A stretch of 64,000 nt of DNA from Methylovulum sp. (GCF_028687615.1 NZ_JAQTZU010000001.1:124001-188000); one strand, 5' to 3'. Positions 34,145 to 42,474 are shown, counted from the first letter of the stretch. Notes: generated by a model from the letters alone, not told the origin. Program-made: numbers and translations.

Positions 34145-35233
34145 TTAACTCACCACGAGCATATTATCCAACGCCTTTTTCGCCAGCCCTGCAACCTCAG
34201 CCGGTACGGCAATTTGGTTGATGACTTCACCCGCCACCAAATTCTCCAGCACCCAGGCCAAATGCTGCGGGTCGGTGCGGAACATGGTCGAACACATGCA
34301 CAAAGTCGGCGACATGAAATGCACATTTTTGCCCTGCCCTTTGCATTCTTCGTGCAGGCGGTTGACCAGATTCAACTCCGTTGCCACCAGCCAGCGCGTG
34401 TTCGGTTCTGCGGCGCGGACGGTTTTTAGGATATATTCGGTCGAGCCGATATAGTCGGCCTTTTGGCAGACTTCAAAACAGGCTTCGGGGTGGGCAATGA
34501 CTTGGGTTTCGGGGTAACGCGCCAAAAAGTTGTCGATGTGTCCGGGCTTAAACGCTTGATGCACCGAGCAATGCCCGTTCCAGAGTATCATTTTCGCGTT
34601 ATGGATTTGCGCCTCGCTCAAGCCGCCCAGTGGCTGGTTAAAATCCCAAGTGACCATTTCCTCCAAGGCTATGCCCATGCGGTAGCCGGTGTTGCGCCCT
34701 AAATGCTGGTCAGGGAAAAATAACACCTTAGCTTTTTGGGCAAAACTCCATTCGAGGATTTTTTGCGCGTTCGATGACGTGCAGACAATACCATCATGTT
34801 TGCCACAAAAAGCTTTCAGATCGGCAGCGGAATTGATATAGGTGACTGGCGTGATTTGGCTTTCCACATCAATCACCTGCGCCAACTCTTCCCAGCATTT
34901 TTGCACTTTGACCAAGTTCGCCATATCCGCCATCGAACAGCCCGCCGCCAAATCCGGCAAGATGGCGATTTGCTCAGGGCGCGACAGAATATCGGCGACT
35001 TCCGCCATAAAATGCACACCGCAGAAGACGATGTATTCTGCTTCCGATTCGGCGGCATTGCGGGACAATTTTAAAGAATCACCGGAAAAATCGGCGTGTT
35101 TGAACACTTCATCGCGTTGATAATGATGGCCTAATATCACACAGCGCGTACCAAGCTTGGCTTTGGCGGCAATAATCCGGGCATCGCATTCATCATCATC
35201 GAGCAGCGCGTAATCTTGAATAGGGAAAGGCAT
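34145..35233 (-). CDS. nadA: Quinolinate synthase
   Basis: A 362-residue [4Fe-4S] enzyme condensing iminoaspartate and dihydroxyacetone phosphate to quinolinate in NAD synthesis. The start is placed at ATG 35233 (MPFPIQDYALLDDDECD); an in-frame TTG 35248 is possible. Cluster Cys candidates lie in FCGVHFMAE (near 108), ACFEVCQKAD and LCMCSTMFRTD (near 320); GHHYQRDEVFKHADFSGDSLKL is the N-terminal active-site segment. nadB and nadC are not adjacent. Confidence 0.93.
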   Translation of the reverse strand: MPFPIQDYALLDDDECDARIIAAKAKLGTRCVILGHHYQRDEVFKHADFSGDSLKLSRNAAESEAEYIVFCGVHFMAEVADILSRPEQIAILPDLAAGCSMADMANLVKVQKCWEELAQVIDVESQITPVTYINSAADLKAFCGKHDGIVCTSSNAQKILEWSFAQKAKVLFFPDQHLGRNTGYRMGIALEEMVTWDFNQPLGGLSEAQIHNAKMILWNGHCSVHQAFKPGHIDNFLARYPETQVIAHPEACFEVCQKADYIGSTEYILKTVRAAEPNTRWLVATELNLVNRLHEECKGQGKNVHFMSPTLCMCSTMFRTDPQHLAWVLENLVAGEVINQIAVPAEVAGLAKKALDNMLVVS

Positions 35234-35424
35234 GTCAATAAATCTCAAAAATAATTCAATGTGCCGCCATTTTAAAAGTTTATGGCGGGGATGACTAATC
35301 CTGATTTTATTCTTGGCCTAAAGATTTTCGCGTTTATACAGAAAGCAATGGGGAGTACCTTAGAGGAGGTGTGGAAAGGATGTCATCTGAACAGTGATCT
35401 TGCCCTAATTTTACGGACATTCTG

Positions 35425-35586
35425 CCAAGGATTTGGCAAAAAATAACGTCCTTGAATGTTGACGGGTACATTTTTGTAGGGGCGATTTTAATCGACCAGG
35501 CGAATGAATCCGCCCCAGCTTGGTTCCTGTATCTTAGTTCCTGTATTCTATGTAAATCGGAACGTTATTTTTTGCCCAATCCTTAG
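35425..35586. repeat. TIR element family B, copy 1
   Basis: The left end AAGGATTTGGCAAAAAATAAC begins at 35427 and the right end, an inverted copy (GTTATTTTTTGCCCAATCC), ends at 35586. They enclose about 110 bases with two copies of TTCCTGTAT. The right terminal repeat overlaps the stop codon of rnfH (TAA, complement of 35583-35585). A second copy is at 46087-46203. Confidence 0.65.
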
Positions 35587-35843
35587 CGTCTGCGCCGTTG
35601 CACCGTTTGCGGATCAACGGTGATTTGCCGGTAAATCTCCACCCTATCGCCATCTTTTACCGGCGTGTCCAGCGCGGCAATTTTGCCGAAGATACCGACT
35701 TTTTGGCTGCCCAGATTGATTTCTGGGTAGAGTTTTAAAACCCCGGACAGATTAATGGCTTCTTCTATGGTGCTGTTGTCCGGCACTTCCAGACGCATCC
35801 ACAACTGCCTATCGACTTCTGCATAACAAACGCCAACGTTCAT
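35583..35843 (-). CDS. rnfH: RnfH family protein
   Basis: An 86-residue ubiquitin-like-fold protein (MNVGVCYAEVDRQLWMRLEV, ALDTPVKDGDRVEIYRQIT) of the RnfH family, commonly the last gene of rnf operons. The start is taken at ATG 35843; the frame open to 35939 runs through a palindromic repeat. The last residues are four Arg and the stop codon comes from the end of a family B repeat, so the original C-terminus may have been changed. Its role in the complex is not known. Confidence 0.8.
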   Translation of the reverse strand: MNVGVCYAEVDRQLWMRLEVPDNSTIEEAINLSGVLKLYPEINLGSQKVGIFGKIAALDTPVKDGDRVEIYRQITVDPQTVQRRRR

Positions 35844-35860
35844 AAAGACTCCTAATTTAT

Positions 35861-35936
35861 GTAGGATGGGCTGAACGAAGGGAAGCCCATCAATGGCTAC
35901 AGATACAATGGGCTTGCCTTCGTTCAGCCCATCCTG
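35861..35936. repeat. GTAGGATGGGCTG palindrome (family E), copy 2
   Basis: GTAGGATGGGCTGAACGAAG and its inverse CTTCGTTCAGCCCATCCTGC face each other with AAGCCCAT/ATGGGCTT inside. It fills the rnfE-rnfH junction almost completely. Confidence 0.7.
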
Positions 35937-35939
35937 CAT

Positions 35940-36623
35940 TTACTCCGCAGAAACCGGTGTTAATGCCGTGGCGGTTTTGCGCCTCGCCAGTTGTTGATCA
36001 ATCAACCGCTTACCGACAATCAAAAATGCCACCATAATAAAACCGCCTGGCGGCAAGGCCATCAACAAAAAGCCTTTGTAATTGGGGATGACGGTGACTT
36101 CCAAAAACCGGAACGATTCGCCCAGCAATAGCGACGCATTGGCGAACAGCGTACCCGTCGAGCTGATTTCCCGCGCCGCACCCAAAGCCACCAGGACCAG
36201 TAAAAATCCCAAACCCATCATCAGGCCGTCCCATAACGCTTCCTTGACGGGCTGCTTGGAAGCGAAGGCTTCGGCACGGCCTAGCAAGGCGCAGTTGGTG
36301 ACGATCAGGGCGATGAACAGGCCTAAGACTTTGTAAAGCTCATGCGCCCAGGCGTTCATCAAAATATCCACCAGCGTCACCAGCGCGGCAATCAGCAACA
36401 CGAAAATGGGGATACGGATTTCGCCGGGGATCAGATGCCGTGTCACCGAAATCAGGCCGTTGGAGGCAATGATGACCACCAGCGTCGCCAAGCCCATGCC
36501 TAAGCCGTTGGTGGCAGTCCCAGTGACGGCGAGCAAGGGGCATAAGGCCAGGTTCTGCCCGAACACGATGTTGTTGTTCCAAATGCCATCGGCGGCAATT
36601 TTGCGGTAAGTTTCTGATAACAT
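35940..36623 (-). CDS. rnfE: Rnf electron-transport complex subunit E
   Basis: A 227-residue integral membrane subunit with six predicted spans, homologous to RnfA/NqrD/NqrE. The segment NIVFGQNLALCPLLAVTG with a conserved Cys and LIVTNCALLGRAEAFA with a second Cys is diagnostic; in the related complexes these Cys pairs hold an intramembrane Fe-S centre. It continues the rnfA-B-C-D-G order on the minus strand. Confidence 0.93.
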   Translation of the reverse strand: MLSETYRKIAADGIWNNNIVFGQNLALCPLLAVTGTATNGLGMGLATLVVIIASNGLISVTRHLIPGEIRIPIFVLLIAALVTLVDILMNAWAHELYKVLGLFIALIVTNCALLGRAEAFASKQPVKEALWDGLMMGLGFLLVLVALGAAREISSTGTLFANASLLLGESFRFLEVTVIPNYKGFLLMALPPGGFIMVAFLIVGKRLIDQQLARRKTATALTPVSAE

Positions 36624-36641
36624 GGCTAGCTCCTTTGGCGT

Positions 36642-36793
36642 TATATACTCTGAACGGTCAAGTTTTCGGTTTTTTTAGGTAGGGTACGCTGTGCGTACCT
36701 ATAAAAATCATCATAAAATCAATGCAAAAGGTACGCACAGCGTACCCTACGATGGATTGCAAAAACCGAAAACGTGACCGTTTGAAGTATATG
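36642..36793. repeat. TIR element family C with family D centre
   Basis: Terminal repeats related to TATACTTCAAACGGTCACG and GTTTTCGGTTTTT lie at 36642-36676 and inverted at 36760-36793. Inside sits a complete GGGTACGCTGTGCGTACC palindrome (family D) facing its inverse GGTACGCACAGCGTACCC. It stands in the rnfG-rnfE junction. Confidence 0.75.
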
Positions 36794-36804
36794 TAAATTT
36801 TTCA

Positions 36805-36958
36805 TTATCCACGAAAGGCACGAAATACACGAAAAATGCAAAACCATTAACCTTGCAAGCCCATCGAATTTGGATAGGCAGTTAGCTATTCAGGCACTAC
36901 CGATAATTTCGCGGCCATTTTCGTGTCGCCTAATGCGCCTACTGTTGGCTTTCGTGGA
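36805..36958. repeat. CACGAAA palindromic element (family H), rnfG-rnfE junction
   Basis: ATCCACGAAAGGCACGAAAT (36806-36825) and the inverted TTTCGTGTCGCC (36919-36930) with CTTTCGTGGAC (36949-36959) form the arms. The inner ~90 bases have no recognised content. It follows directly on the family C element. Confidence 0.55.
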
Positions 36959-36963
36959 CAAAA

Positions 36964-37671
36964 TCAAGGTTTAATCAACTCAGCTTGGTGCGCCTTGAAC
37001 AACTGCAAGCCACGATAAATCGCCTGCACCGATTTGCGCGGCGTGATGGTGGCTCCGGCAAATTGGTCAAATTCGCCGCCGTCTTTTTTCACCGCCCATT
37101 GCGCGGGGGTCAGATTGTCCAGCGAGCGACCGACAAAATTCAATATCCAATTGGATTTGGCGACTTCGATCTTATCGCCCAAGCCTGGCGTTTCTTTGTG
37201 GCTTAACACCCGCACACCCAAGACATTGCCGTCCCGGTCTACGCCCATAATCATATTGATTGCGCCGGAATAGCCATCGGGCGCGGTAAATTTGAAACAC
37301 ACGGCGGTGACTTGCCCGGCTTTCTTGGCGATATACACGGTGGTCTCGTCGGCGGCGATGTTGTACCCGGCGGACGGGATGATGCGTGTGTCTTGCAGCA
37401 TATCGTTGTCATGCAGCTCGGCAGGGACGACTTCCGCCAGCGAGTTTTGCAAATCTTCCGCCAGGCGTTGCTGGATAGTGCCTTCGGTGCTGCAATTGGT
37501 CACGCCCAGCAAGACGCTGGCGAGCAGCGCGAAACCGGCCAACACGCCGGTCTGGAACTCCAGCTTGGGGCGCAGTTGGGCAAGGTTGGCGGGTTCTAGC
37601 CAACGTTTTAGCCAGTCCAGATAATGCAGAGCTTGGGCTTTTAAATGGTCGATGGTGGGGTTGGGTTTCAT
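36964..37671 (-). CDS. rnfG: Rnf complex subunit G (covalent FMN)
   Basis: A 235-residue subunit with one N-terminal span (about 46-66) and a periplasmic domain. The flavinylation motif is FAGATITPRKSV near residue 208, where the Thr carries FMN through a phosphoester bond. Compared with E. coli RsxG (206) the N-terminus is extended by a basic amphipathic stretch (LKAQALHYLDWLKRW). It lies between rnfD and rnfE, separated from both by palindromic repeats. Confidence 0.93.
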   Translation of the reverse strand: MKPNPTIDHLKAQALHYLDWLKRWLEPANLAQLRPKLEFQTGVLAGFALLASVLLGVTNCSTEGTIQQRLAEDLQNSLAEVVPAELHDNDMLQDTRIIPSAGYNIAADETTVYIAKKAGQVTAVCFKFTAPDGYSGAINMIMGVDRDGNVLGVRVLSHKETPGLGDKIEVAKSNWILNFVGRSLDNLTPAQWAVKKDGGEFDQFAGATITPRKSVQAIYRGLQLFKAHQAELIKP

Positions 37672-37754
37672 CGGTTATTCCCTGGATTTATTTATTCGCT
37701 CTTGTTTAATCGTTCCCATACTCCGGTGCACATCGTTACACCCGTCTCGACGTA

Positions 37755-37877
37755 GACGTAGGCAGGAATAAGACAGTCCGCGCTCGCGCAGGACTGGTGT
37801 TTCCGGCATTTCAACGCTACGTCTTGCCGGAAACACCTGCCCTCGCTAACGCTGGGCAGGCTTATTCCGGCCTACAA
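37755..37877. repeat. Palindromic element in the rnfD-rnfG junction
   Basis: GTAGGCAGGAATAAG (37758-37772) faces CTTATTCCGGCCTAC (37860-37876), and inside TGGTGTTTCCGGCA faces TGCCGGAAACACC. The element fills most of the 211-base gap between the two genes. Confidence 0.6.
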
Positions 37878-37882
37878 AGGAT

Positions 37883-38956
37883 TCACAGCTTAGGAATCTC
37901 CAAGGGCTTGCCCTGACGGTCACGCCCGTAAATCCGTGGACGGATGTAATGGTCGATCAGCGGTGTCGCCGAATTCATCAGCAAGATGGCGAAGCCCGCG
38001 CCTTCAGGGTACGCGCCCCAAGTGCGGATAACGAATATCAACAGTCCGCAACCCGCGCCGAACACCAGTTGTCCGGTCGGCGTGTTCGGTGACGTGACAT
38101 AATCGGTGGCGATAAAAAACGCCACGCACAGCATCGCGCCGGAATTCAGGTGCAAAAACGGGCTGATATAATGGTCGCCGTCGATCAAATGGAACAGGCT
38201 GGCCAACACCGCCACCGTCACCAACAAGGACACGGGGATCTGCCATTGGATGATTTTTTCGCGGATCAGCCAAACACCACCCAAGCCCATCAACACGGTG
38301 GAGGTTTCACCCAAACTGCCGCGTGTCCAGCCAATAAAATTCAGCGCAGGCGAATAATCTTTCAAAATGTCCGGCAACAGACGGTTTTGCGAAAATTCGG
38401 TTTTGATATAGCCCAGCATGGTCGCGCCTGTGTAAGCGTCGAGGTTTTGCAAGCCGGAAAAGGTGATGTGCCAACTTTCGGCAAAGCCAGGCGAATTGGC
38501 AAAAAACAGCGGCGAGACATTCGCCCAAGTGGTCATTTCAATCGGGAAGGAAATCAGCAAAGCAACCCTTGCCAACATCGCCGGATTGAACAGGTTCTGG
38601 CCCAAACCGCCATAGACTTGTTTGCCTAACACAATCGCCAAACCCGCTCCAACAACGCCTATCCACCAAGGTGCCCACGGTGGCAAAGTCATCGCCAACA
38701 GCCAACCCGTCAACAATGCGGAACCGTCCATAATCACCGGCTTGACGGGGCGGCCTCTGAGACGGACGCAAAAAGCCTCAAACAGCACAGCCGAGGAAAT
38801 GGTGATGAGGAACAAAAATACCGCCGGCCAGCCGAACAGCCACAGGCCAAACGCGGTGGCGGGCGATAAAGCCAAGACCACGCGCCACATGATTTGGCTG
38901 ACGCTAAGGTTCGCCCCGACATGTGCGCCGCTGGCGGGTTTGTGGTGGATCATCAT
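37883..38956 (-). CDS. rnfD: Rnf complex subunit D (covalent FMN)
   Basis: A 357-residue integral membrane subunit homologous to NqrB. The covalent FMN site is AYTGATMLG near residue 178. HHKPASGAHVGANLSVSQIM at the N-terminus and DGSALLTGWLLAMTLPPWAPWW split by its repeats are typical. The C-terminal ATDYVTSPNTPTGQ is a conserved quinone/flavin loop in NqrB-like proteins. Gene order and length agree with RnfD of Azotobacter and E. coli. Confidence 0.94.
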   Translation of the reverse strand: MMIHHKPASGAHVGANLSVSQIMWRVVLALSPATAFGLWLFGWPAVFLFLITISSAVLFEAFCVRLRGRPVKPVIMDGSALLTGWLLAMTLPPWAPWWIGVVGAGLAIVLGKQVYGGLGQNLFNPAMLARVALLISFPIEMTTWANVSPLFFANSPGFAESWHITFSGLQNLDAYTGATMLGYIKTEFSQNRLLPDILKDYSPALNFIGWTRGSLGETSTVLMGLGGVWLIREKIIQWQIPVSLLVTVAVLASLFHLIDGDHYISPFLHLNSGAMLCVAFFIATDYVTSPNTPTGQLVFGAGCGLLIFVIRTWGAYPEGAGFAILLMNSATPLIDHYIRPRIYGRDRQGKPLEIPKL

Positions 38957-38967
38957 TCAGCCCCCCC

Positions 38968-39043
38968 GTAGGGTACGCTGTGCGTACCTTTTGACCATTC
39001 CCAACGCGACAGGCAGTAAAATGGCACGCACAGCGTACCCTAC
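38968..39043. repeat. GGGTACGCTGTGCGTACC palindrome (family D), rnfC-rnfD junction
   Basis: The arm GTAGGGTACGCTGTGCGTAC (38968-38987) faces GCACGCACAGCGTACCCTAC (39024-39043). The 95-base junction consists almost only of this element. Confidence 0.75.
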
Positions 39044-39051
39044 ACATCTAT

Positions 39052-40539
39052 TCATACCACCGCCTCCTGTTCCGCTTTCAAACGGTCACGTTCTTTTTTA
39101 GCCGCAATCCGCGCTTCCTCTTCTAAACGCTGTTGTTCGGCGATACGATCTAAACGCGCTTGCCGCGCTTCCATCAATTTTTTGGTCTGTTCCGACTTGT
39201 GCTGCGCCTGTTGCCTTGCGGCGACCTCGCCGGAAGCATATTTGAAATACTGCACCAACGGGATATTCGACGGGCAAATATACGAACAGCAACCGCAACT
39301 GATGCAGTCTTTCAGGCCAATATCGACGGCGGCATCCAATTGGTTGACGCGGATATTGTTCGCCATGTCCAAAGGCCGCAAGCCGGCAGGGCACACGCCC
39401 ACGCAACTGGCGCAACGGATGCAGGGTTGCTCGTCAGTGCTTTTCAGCTCATTTTGCGTCAAGGCCAAGATGCCACTGGTGGCTTTGACGGTAGGCAAGC
39501 CAGAATGCGGTAACGAATCGCCCATCATCGGCCCGCCCATGACGATGCGTGCGGTTTGCGCGGCATCGACTTCGCAAAACGCGAACAATTCGGAAATCAA
39601 GGTTCCTAGCGGCACTTCAACATTCATCGGTTTGCCGACCGCGCCGCCGGAGACGGTGATCACGCGGCTGACCAAAGGTTGCCCGTGGCGTATCGCTTTA
39701 TGCGTGGCATACGCCGTGCCGACATTGTGGATGGTCACGCCAATTTCCGATGAACGGCAACCCACCGGCACTTCACGACCCGTGACATACCGTATCAATT
39801 GCCGGTCCCAGCCCATAGGATAGCGGGTCGGGATTTGCATGACCTTGATTTCTGGAAATAACCGCGCCGCAGCCGCCATCGCATAAAAGGCCTGCGGCTT
39901 GTTGTCTTCAATCGCCACCACGGCATGATGGGTCTCCATGCCATGCAGCATCAGGCGCACACCGTCGATGATTTGTTCGCTACGTTCCTGCATCTGCCGG
40001 TCATCGCAGCTTAAATAAGGCTCGCATTCCGCGCCGTTGATAATCAAGGTGTCGATATGATTTTCGCGCCCCATGTTCAGTTTGACGGCGGTCGGAAACG
40101 TTGCACCGCCCAAACCGACGATGCCCGCCGCACCGACGCGCAAACTGATGTCTTCGGGGCTTAACTGAAACGGGTCGTCAATTTCCGGCGTATCGACCCA
40201 CTGGTCTTTGCCGTCGGTTTCCAACACGATCATGCGGATAGGCAACGCGGACGGATGCGGTGCAGGATAATCGTTGACATCGAGGATAACACCCGAACTT
40301 GGTGCATGGACAGGTGCGGAAATCATCCCTTGGCTGTAAGCCAACAATTGGCCTTTCAACACCGTATCACCAACACGGATCAACGGCTCGGCGGGTTTGC
40401 CGACATGTTGTTGCAAGGGGATATAAAGTTTTTCCGGCAGAGGGAAACGATTGACTATCGCCTGGGTCGATGTGCTGGCTTTGCGCTCATCGGCATGGAC
40501 GCCACCACGGATGCGCTGCGGTTTTAACCAACTCAACAT
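39052..40539 (-). CDS. rnfC: Rnf complex subunit C
   Basis: A 495-residue peripheral subunit. The N-terminal part has a RnfC barrel-sandwich domain, then NADH/FMN-binding motifs GAAGIVGLGGATFPTAVKL (near 132) and EPYLSCDDRQM, a SLBB domain, and two [4Fe-4S] motifs, CIRCASCVGVCP (near 375) and CISCGCCSYICP (near 415). The Ala/Lys/Glu/Arg-rich C-terminal helix is normal in gammaproteobacterial RnfC. It overlaps rnfB by 7 bases, the only junction of this operon without an inserted repeat. Confidence 0.95.
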   Translation of the reverse strand: MLSWLKPQRIRGGVHADERKASTSTQAIVNRFPLPEKLYIPLQQHVGKPAEPLIRVGDTVLKGQLLAYSQGMISAPVHAPSSGVILDVNDYPAPHPSALPIRMIVLETDGKDQWVDTPEIDDPFQLSPEDISLRVGAAGIVGLGGATFPTAVKLNMGRENHIDTLIINGAECEPYLSCDDRQMQERSEQIIDGVRLMLHGMETHHAVVAIEDNKPQAFYAMAAAARLFPEIKVMQIPTRYPMGWDRQLIRYVTGREVPVGCRSSEIGVTIHNVGTAYATHKAIRHGQPLVSRVITVSGGAVGKPMNVEVPLGTLISELFAFCEVDAAQTARIVMGGPMMGDSLPHSGLPTVKATSGILALTQNELKSTDEQPCIRCASCVGVCPAGLRPLDMANNIRVNQLDAAVDIGLKDCISCGCCSYICPSNIPLVQYFKYASGEVAARQQAQHKSEQTKKLMEARQARLDRIAEQQRLEEEARIAAKKERDRLKAEQEAVV

Positions 40540-41087
40540 GGCACACCCTCCGCCACGGGAACCCTAGGTTTCGTCCATCGCCAATTCCGCAACGTGACTT
40601 CAATCGGGTGCATTTGCAGGCATTCGGTCGGGCAGACTTCCACACAACGTTTGCAGGCGATGCAAGCATCGGCAACCACGGCGTGGATTTGTTTGGGTGC
40701 GCCGACGATGGCATCGGTGGGGCAAACTTTAAAGCAACGGGTGCAACCCGTGCAGGTGGCTTCGCTGACACGGGCGACTAACAATTCCGGCTCCTGCACA
40801 TCTTTCAAATCCAAGTCCAAGCCCAATAACGCGGCGATTTGTTCCGCCAAGGTACTGCCGCCGGGAGGACAAACCGTTGCCGGGGCTTTGCCTTCCGCCA
40901 AAGCTTCGGCAGCGGGCCGGCAACCAGGAAACCCGCATTGCCCGCACTGCGAACCGGGCAGCATCGCTTCCAATTCATCAACTATCGGGCTGCTTTCGAC
41001 TTTTAAATATTTACCGGCAATACCCAGCAACAAGCCCAGCAACAAGCCCAATCCGGTTAAACTGACAATAGCGTAGAAAACGTACAT
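40533..41087 (-). CDS. rnfB: Rnf complex subunit B (ferredoxin-like)
   Basis: A 184-residue subunit: one N-terminal span, a Cys-rich Fe-S domain CGQCGFPGCRPAAEA...CPPGG, and two [4Fe-4S] ferredoxin motifs CTGCTRCFKVCP and CIACKRCVEVCP. It receives electrons between RnfC and the membrane subunits. The start codon is separated from rnfA by 437 bases of nested repeats, so it may depend on read-through or have its own promoter. Confidence 0.95.
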   Translation of the reverse strand: MYVFYAIVSLTGLGLLLGLLLGIAGKYLKVESSPIVDELEAMLPGSQCGQCGFPGCRPAAEALAEGKAPATVCPPGGSTLAEQIAALLGLDLDLKDVQEPELLVARVSEATCTGCTRCFKVCPTDAIVGAPKQIHAVVADACIACKRCVEVCPTECLQMHPIEVTLRNWRWTKPRVPVAEGVPC

Positions 41088-41524
41088 GGTGTTTCCTGTT
41101 AATCCTAAAAAAATGTGTTGTCCACGAAAGACACGAAAAGCACGAAAAAATAAGGCAATGTTTTATCGATTTCATCGTTCCCACGCCGGAGCGCCACTGC
41201 CATTAAGTTAAGAGATAAATATTAATAATCAAAAGATTAGAATTGTGTAGGTTGGGTTAGCGATAGCGTAACCCAACATTTACCGTTCCGATGTTGTCGG
41301 GTTACGCTATCGCTAACCCGACCTACGATTGAAGCGCATCACAAAAACAATCGTAACCACATGAATATTAAATTTATTCCTTAACTTAATGGCAGTGACG
41401 CTCCGGCGTGGGAATGTAGGGCTAGACGCTTCAGCGTCCCGTACCACCACGCCGGAGCGTGGGAACGATGCAAATACAAGCTGTTCGTGCCTTTCGTGTT
41501 TTTCGTGGACAAATCCTTTTATGC
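41088..41524. repeat. Three-layer nested palindromes between rnfA and rnfB
   Basis: Outer layer: GTCCACGAAAGACACGAAAAG (41121-41140) with its inverse CTTTCGTGTTTTTCGTGGAC (41493-41512). Middle layer: CGTTCCCACGCCGGAGCG with CACTGCCATTAAG (41177-41209), inverted at 41380-41412, plus another CGCCGGAGCGTGGGAACG at 41452-41469. Inner layer: GTAGGTTGGGTTAGCGATAG (41247-41266) facing CTATCGCTAACCCGACCTAC at 41307-41326. The layers look like successive insertions into one another. Confidence 0.75.
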
Positions 41525-42106
41525 CTATTTGGTATAAAGCCCTGCAAAGCCCATGAACGCCAGCGACAAAATCCCTGCGGTGATGAACGCTATCGGCGTA
41601 CCGGCGAACAAGGCCGGAACCGCCATCAAAGCCAGCCGTTCGCGTAGGCCGGCAAACAACACCATCACTAGCGTAAACCCAAGCGCCGAACCAAAGCCAA
41701 AAATCAGGCTTTGCATAAAACCGTATTTTTCCTGCACGTTCAGCAAGGCCACGCCCAACACCGCGCAATTGGTGGTGATCAAGGGCAAAAATATCCCCAA
41801 AATCTGGTATAGGACAGGTGACGTCTTATGCACGACCATTTCGGTAAACTGCACCACGGCGGCAATCACCAAGATAAACGCCAATATCCGTAAAAATTCG
41901 ATGTGCAAAGGGACGAGGATGAAATGCTCCAGCAACCAACTGGTCATCGCCGCCAAGGTCAACACAAACGTGGTCGCCAAACCCATGCTCAAGGCCGAAT
42001 CGAGTTTTTTCGACACGCCCATAAACGGACATAGGCCAAGGAATTTCACCAGCACTACGTTGTTGACCAGAGCCGTGCCCAAGAGAAGGAGAAGGTATTC
42101 ACTCAC
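41525..42106 (-). CDS. rnfA: Rnf complex subunit A
   Basis: A 193-residue membrane subunit with six spans and the two conserved Cys motifs [13 protein letters not shown] (near 27) and [14 protein letters not shown] (near 110). It is the first gene of rnfABCDGEH. The Rnf complex couples NADH or ferredoxin redox steps to ion transport; beside nifLA it is expected to supply low-potential electrons for nitrogenase, as Rnf1 in Azotobacter does. A sigma-54 promoter and two NifA-type sites precede it. Confidence 0.95.
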   Translation of the reverse strand: MSEYLLLLLGTALVNNVVLVKFLGLCPFMGVSKKLDSALSMGLATTFVLTLAAMTSWLLEHFILVPLHIEFLRILAFILVIAAVVQFTEMVVHKTSPVLYQILGIFLPLITTNCAVLGVALLNVQEKYGFMQSLIFGFGSALGFTLVMVLFAGLRERLALMAVPALFAGTPIAFITAGILSLAFMGFAGLYTK

Positions 42107-42145
42107 TGTTATTTCCAGACAGTTTTAGGACTTTTGCAAGGTGAC

Positions 42146-42162
42146 AGCATCAATTATGCCAA
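42146..42162 (-). promoter_or_regulatory. Predicted sigma-54 promoter of the rnf operon
   Basis: Minus-strand TTGGCATAATTGATGCT has GG (complement of 42159-42160), exactly ten bases and GC (42147-42148), matching TTGGCAC-N5-TTGCW at most positions. The expected transcription start is near 42135, about 29 bases before rnfA. Two TGT-N10-ACA sites lie about 100 and 140 bases upstream of that start. Confidence 0.7.
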
Positions 42163-42225
42163 CCCTATAAATAGCTTGTTGCCAGCCAAATACCGGTGAA
42201 ATCCCCCGAATACACATACATCGAC

Positions 42226-42241
42226 TGTGGCAATTCATACA
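42226..42241. promoter_or_regulatory. NifA upstream activator site 1
   Basis: TGTGGCAATTCATACA fits the NifA consensus TGT-N10-ACA exactly. Its centre is about 98 bases upstream of the predicted rnfA transcription start, a normal distance for a sigma-54 activator site, and about 250 bases from the nifL promoter. Confidence 0.6.
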
Positions 42242-42266
42242 TCATATTGCATTAGAAAAATTATTT

Positions 42267-42282
42267 TGTCGCAAACCTGACA
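42267..42282. promoter_or_regulatory. NifA upstream activator site 2
   Basis: TGTCGCAAACCTGACA also fits TGT-N10-ACA. It is 41 bases from site 1, close to four helical turns, so dimers on both sites would face the same side of the helix. It lies about 210 bases upstream of the predicted nifL start. Confidence 0.6.
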
Positions 42283-42425
42283 AAATGATAGTTAAATACC
42301 TGCTCCAAATTTAATACCCGTTACACCCGGCACTTCGGCATAAAAACCATAAAACCATGTGCTTTTTGTTTTGCTTTTTGTTTTATTGAACGGCTTTAAA
42401 ATTACTGGCATTAAACCTAGTCTAC

Positions 42426-42466
42426 CGTTACTGGCGTTACTGGCGTTACTGGCGTTACTGGCGTTA
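42426..42466. repeat. 9-bp tandem repeat at the nifL promoter
   Basis: Four perfect copies of CGTTACTGG (42426-42434, 42435-42443, 42444-42452, 42453-42461) and a partial fifth CGTTA (42462-42466). The last GG is the -24 GG of the predicted nifL promoter. Just upstream, GCTTTTTGTTTT occurs twice in tandem (42361-42385). Copy number could vary by slippage. Confidence 0.85.
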
Positions 42467-42474
42467 AAATTGCT
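42458..42474 (+). promoter_or_regulatory. Predicted sigma-54 promoter of nifLA
   Basis: CTGGCGTTAAAATTGCT has GG at 42460-42461, exactly ten bases and GC at 42472-42473; TGGC and TTGCT agree with the consensus. The transcription start would be near 42485, 25 bases before the nifL ATG. The -24 half is formed by the last unit of the tandem repeat. Confidence 0.6.

Noticed and set aside
42128-42150. CTGTCACCTTGCA on the minus strand as rnf sigma-54 promoter
   Set aside because: It has TTGCA but no GG ten bases before the GC. The nearby TTGGCATAATTGATGCT fits the spacing.
42421-42466. Short tandem repeats considered as CRISPR
   Set aside because: The 9-base units have no spacers and no cas genes are present. 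The spaced palindromes in the window are also of unequal distance and do not form an array.
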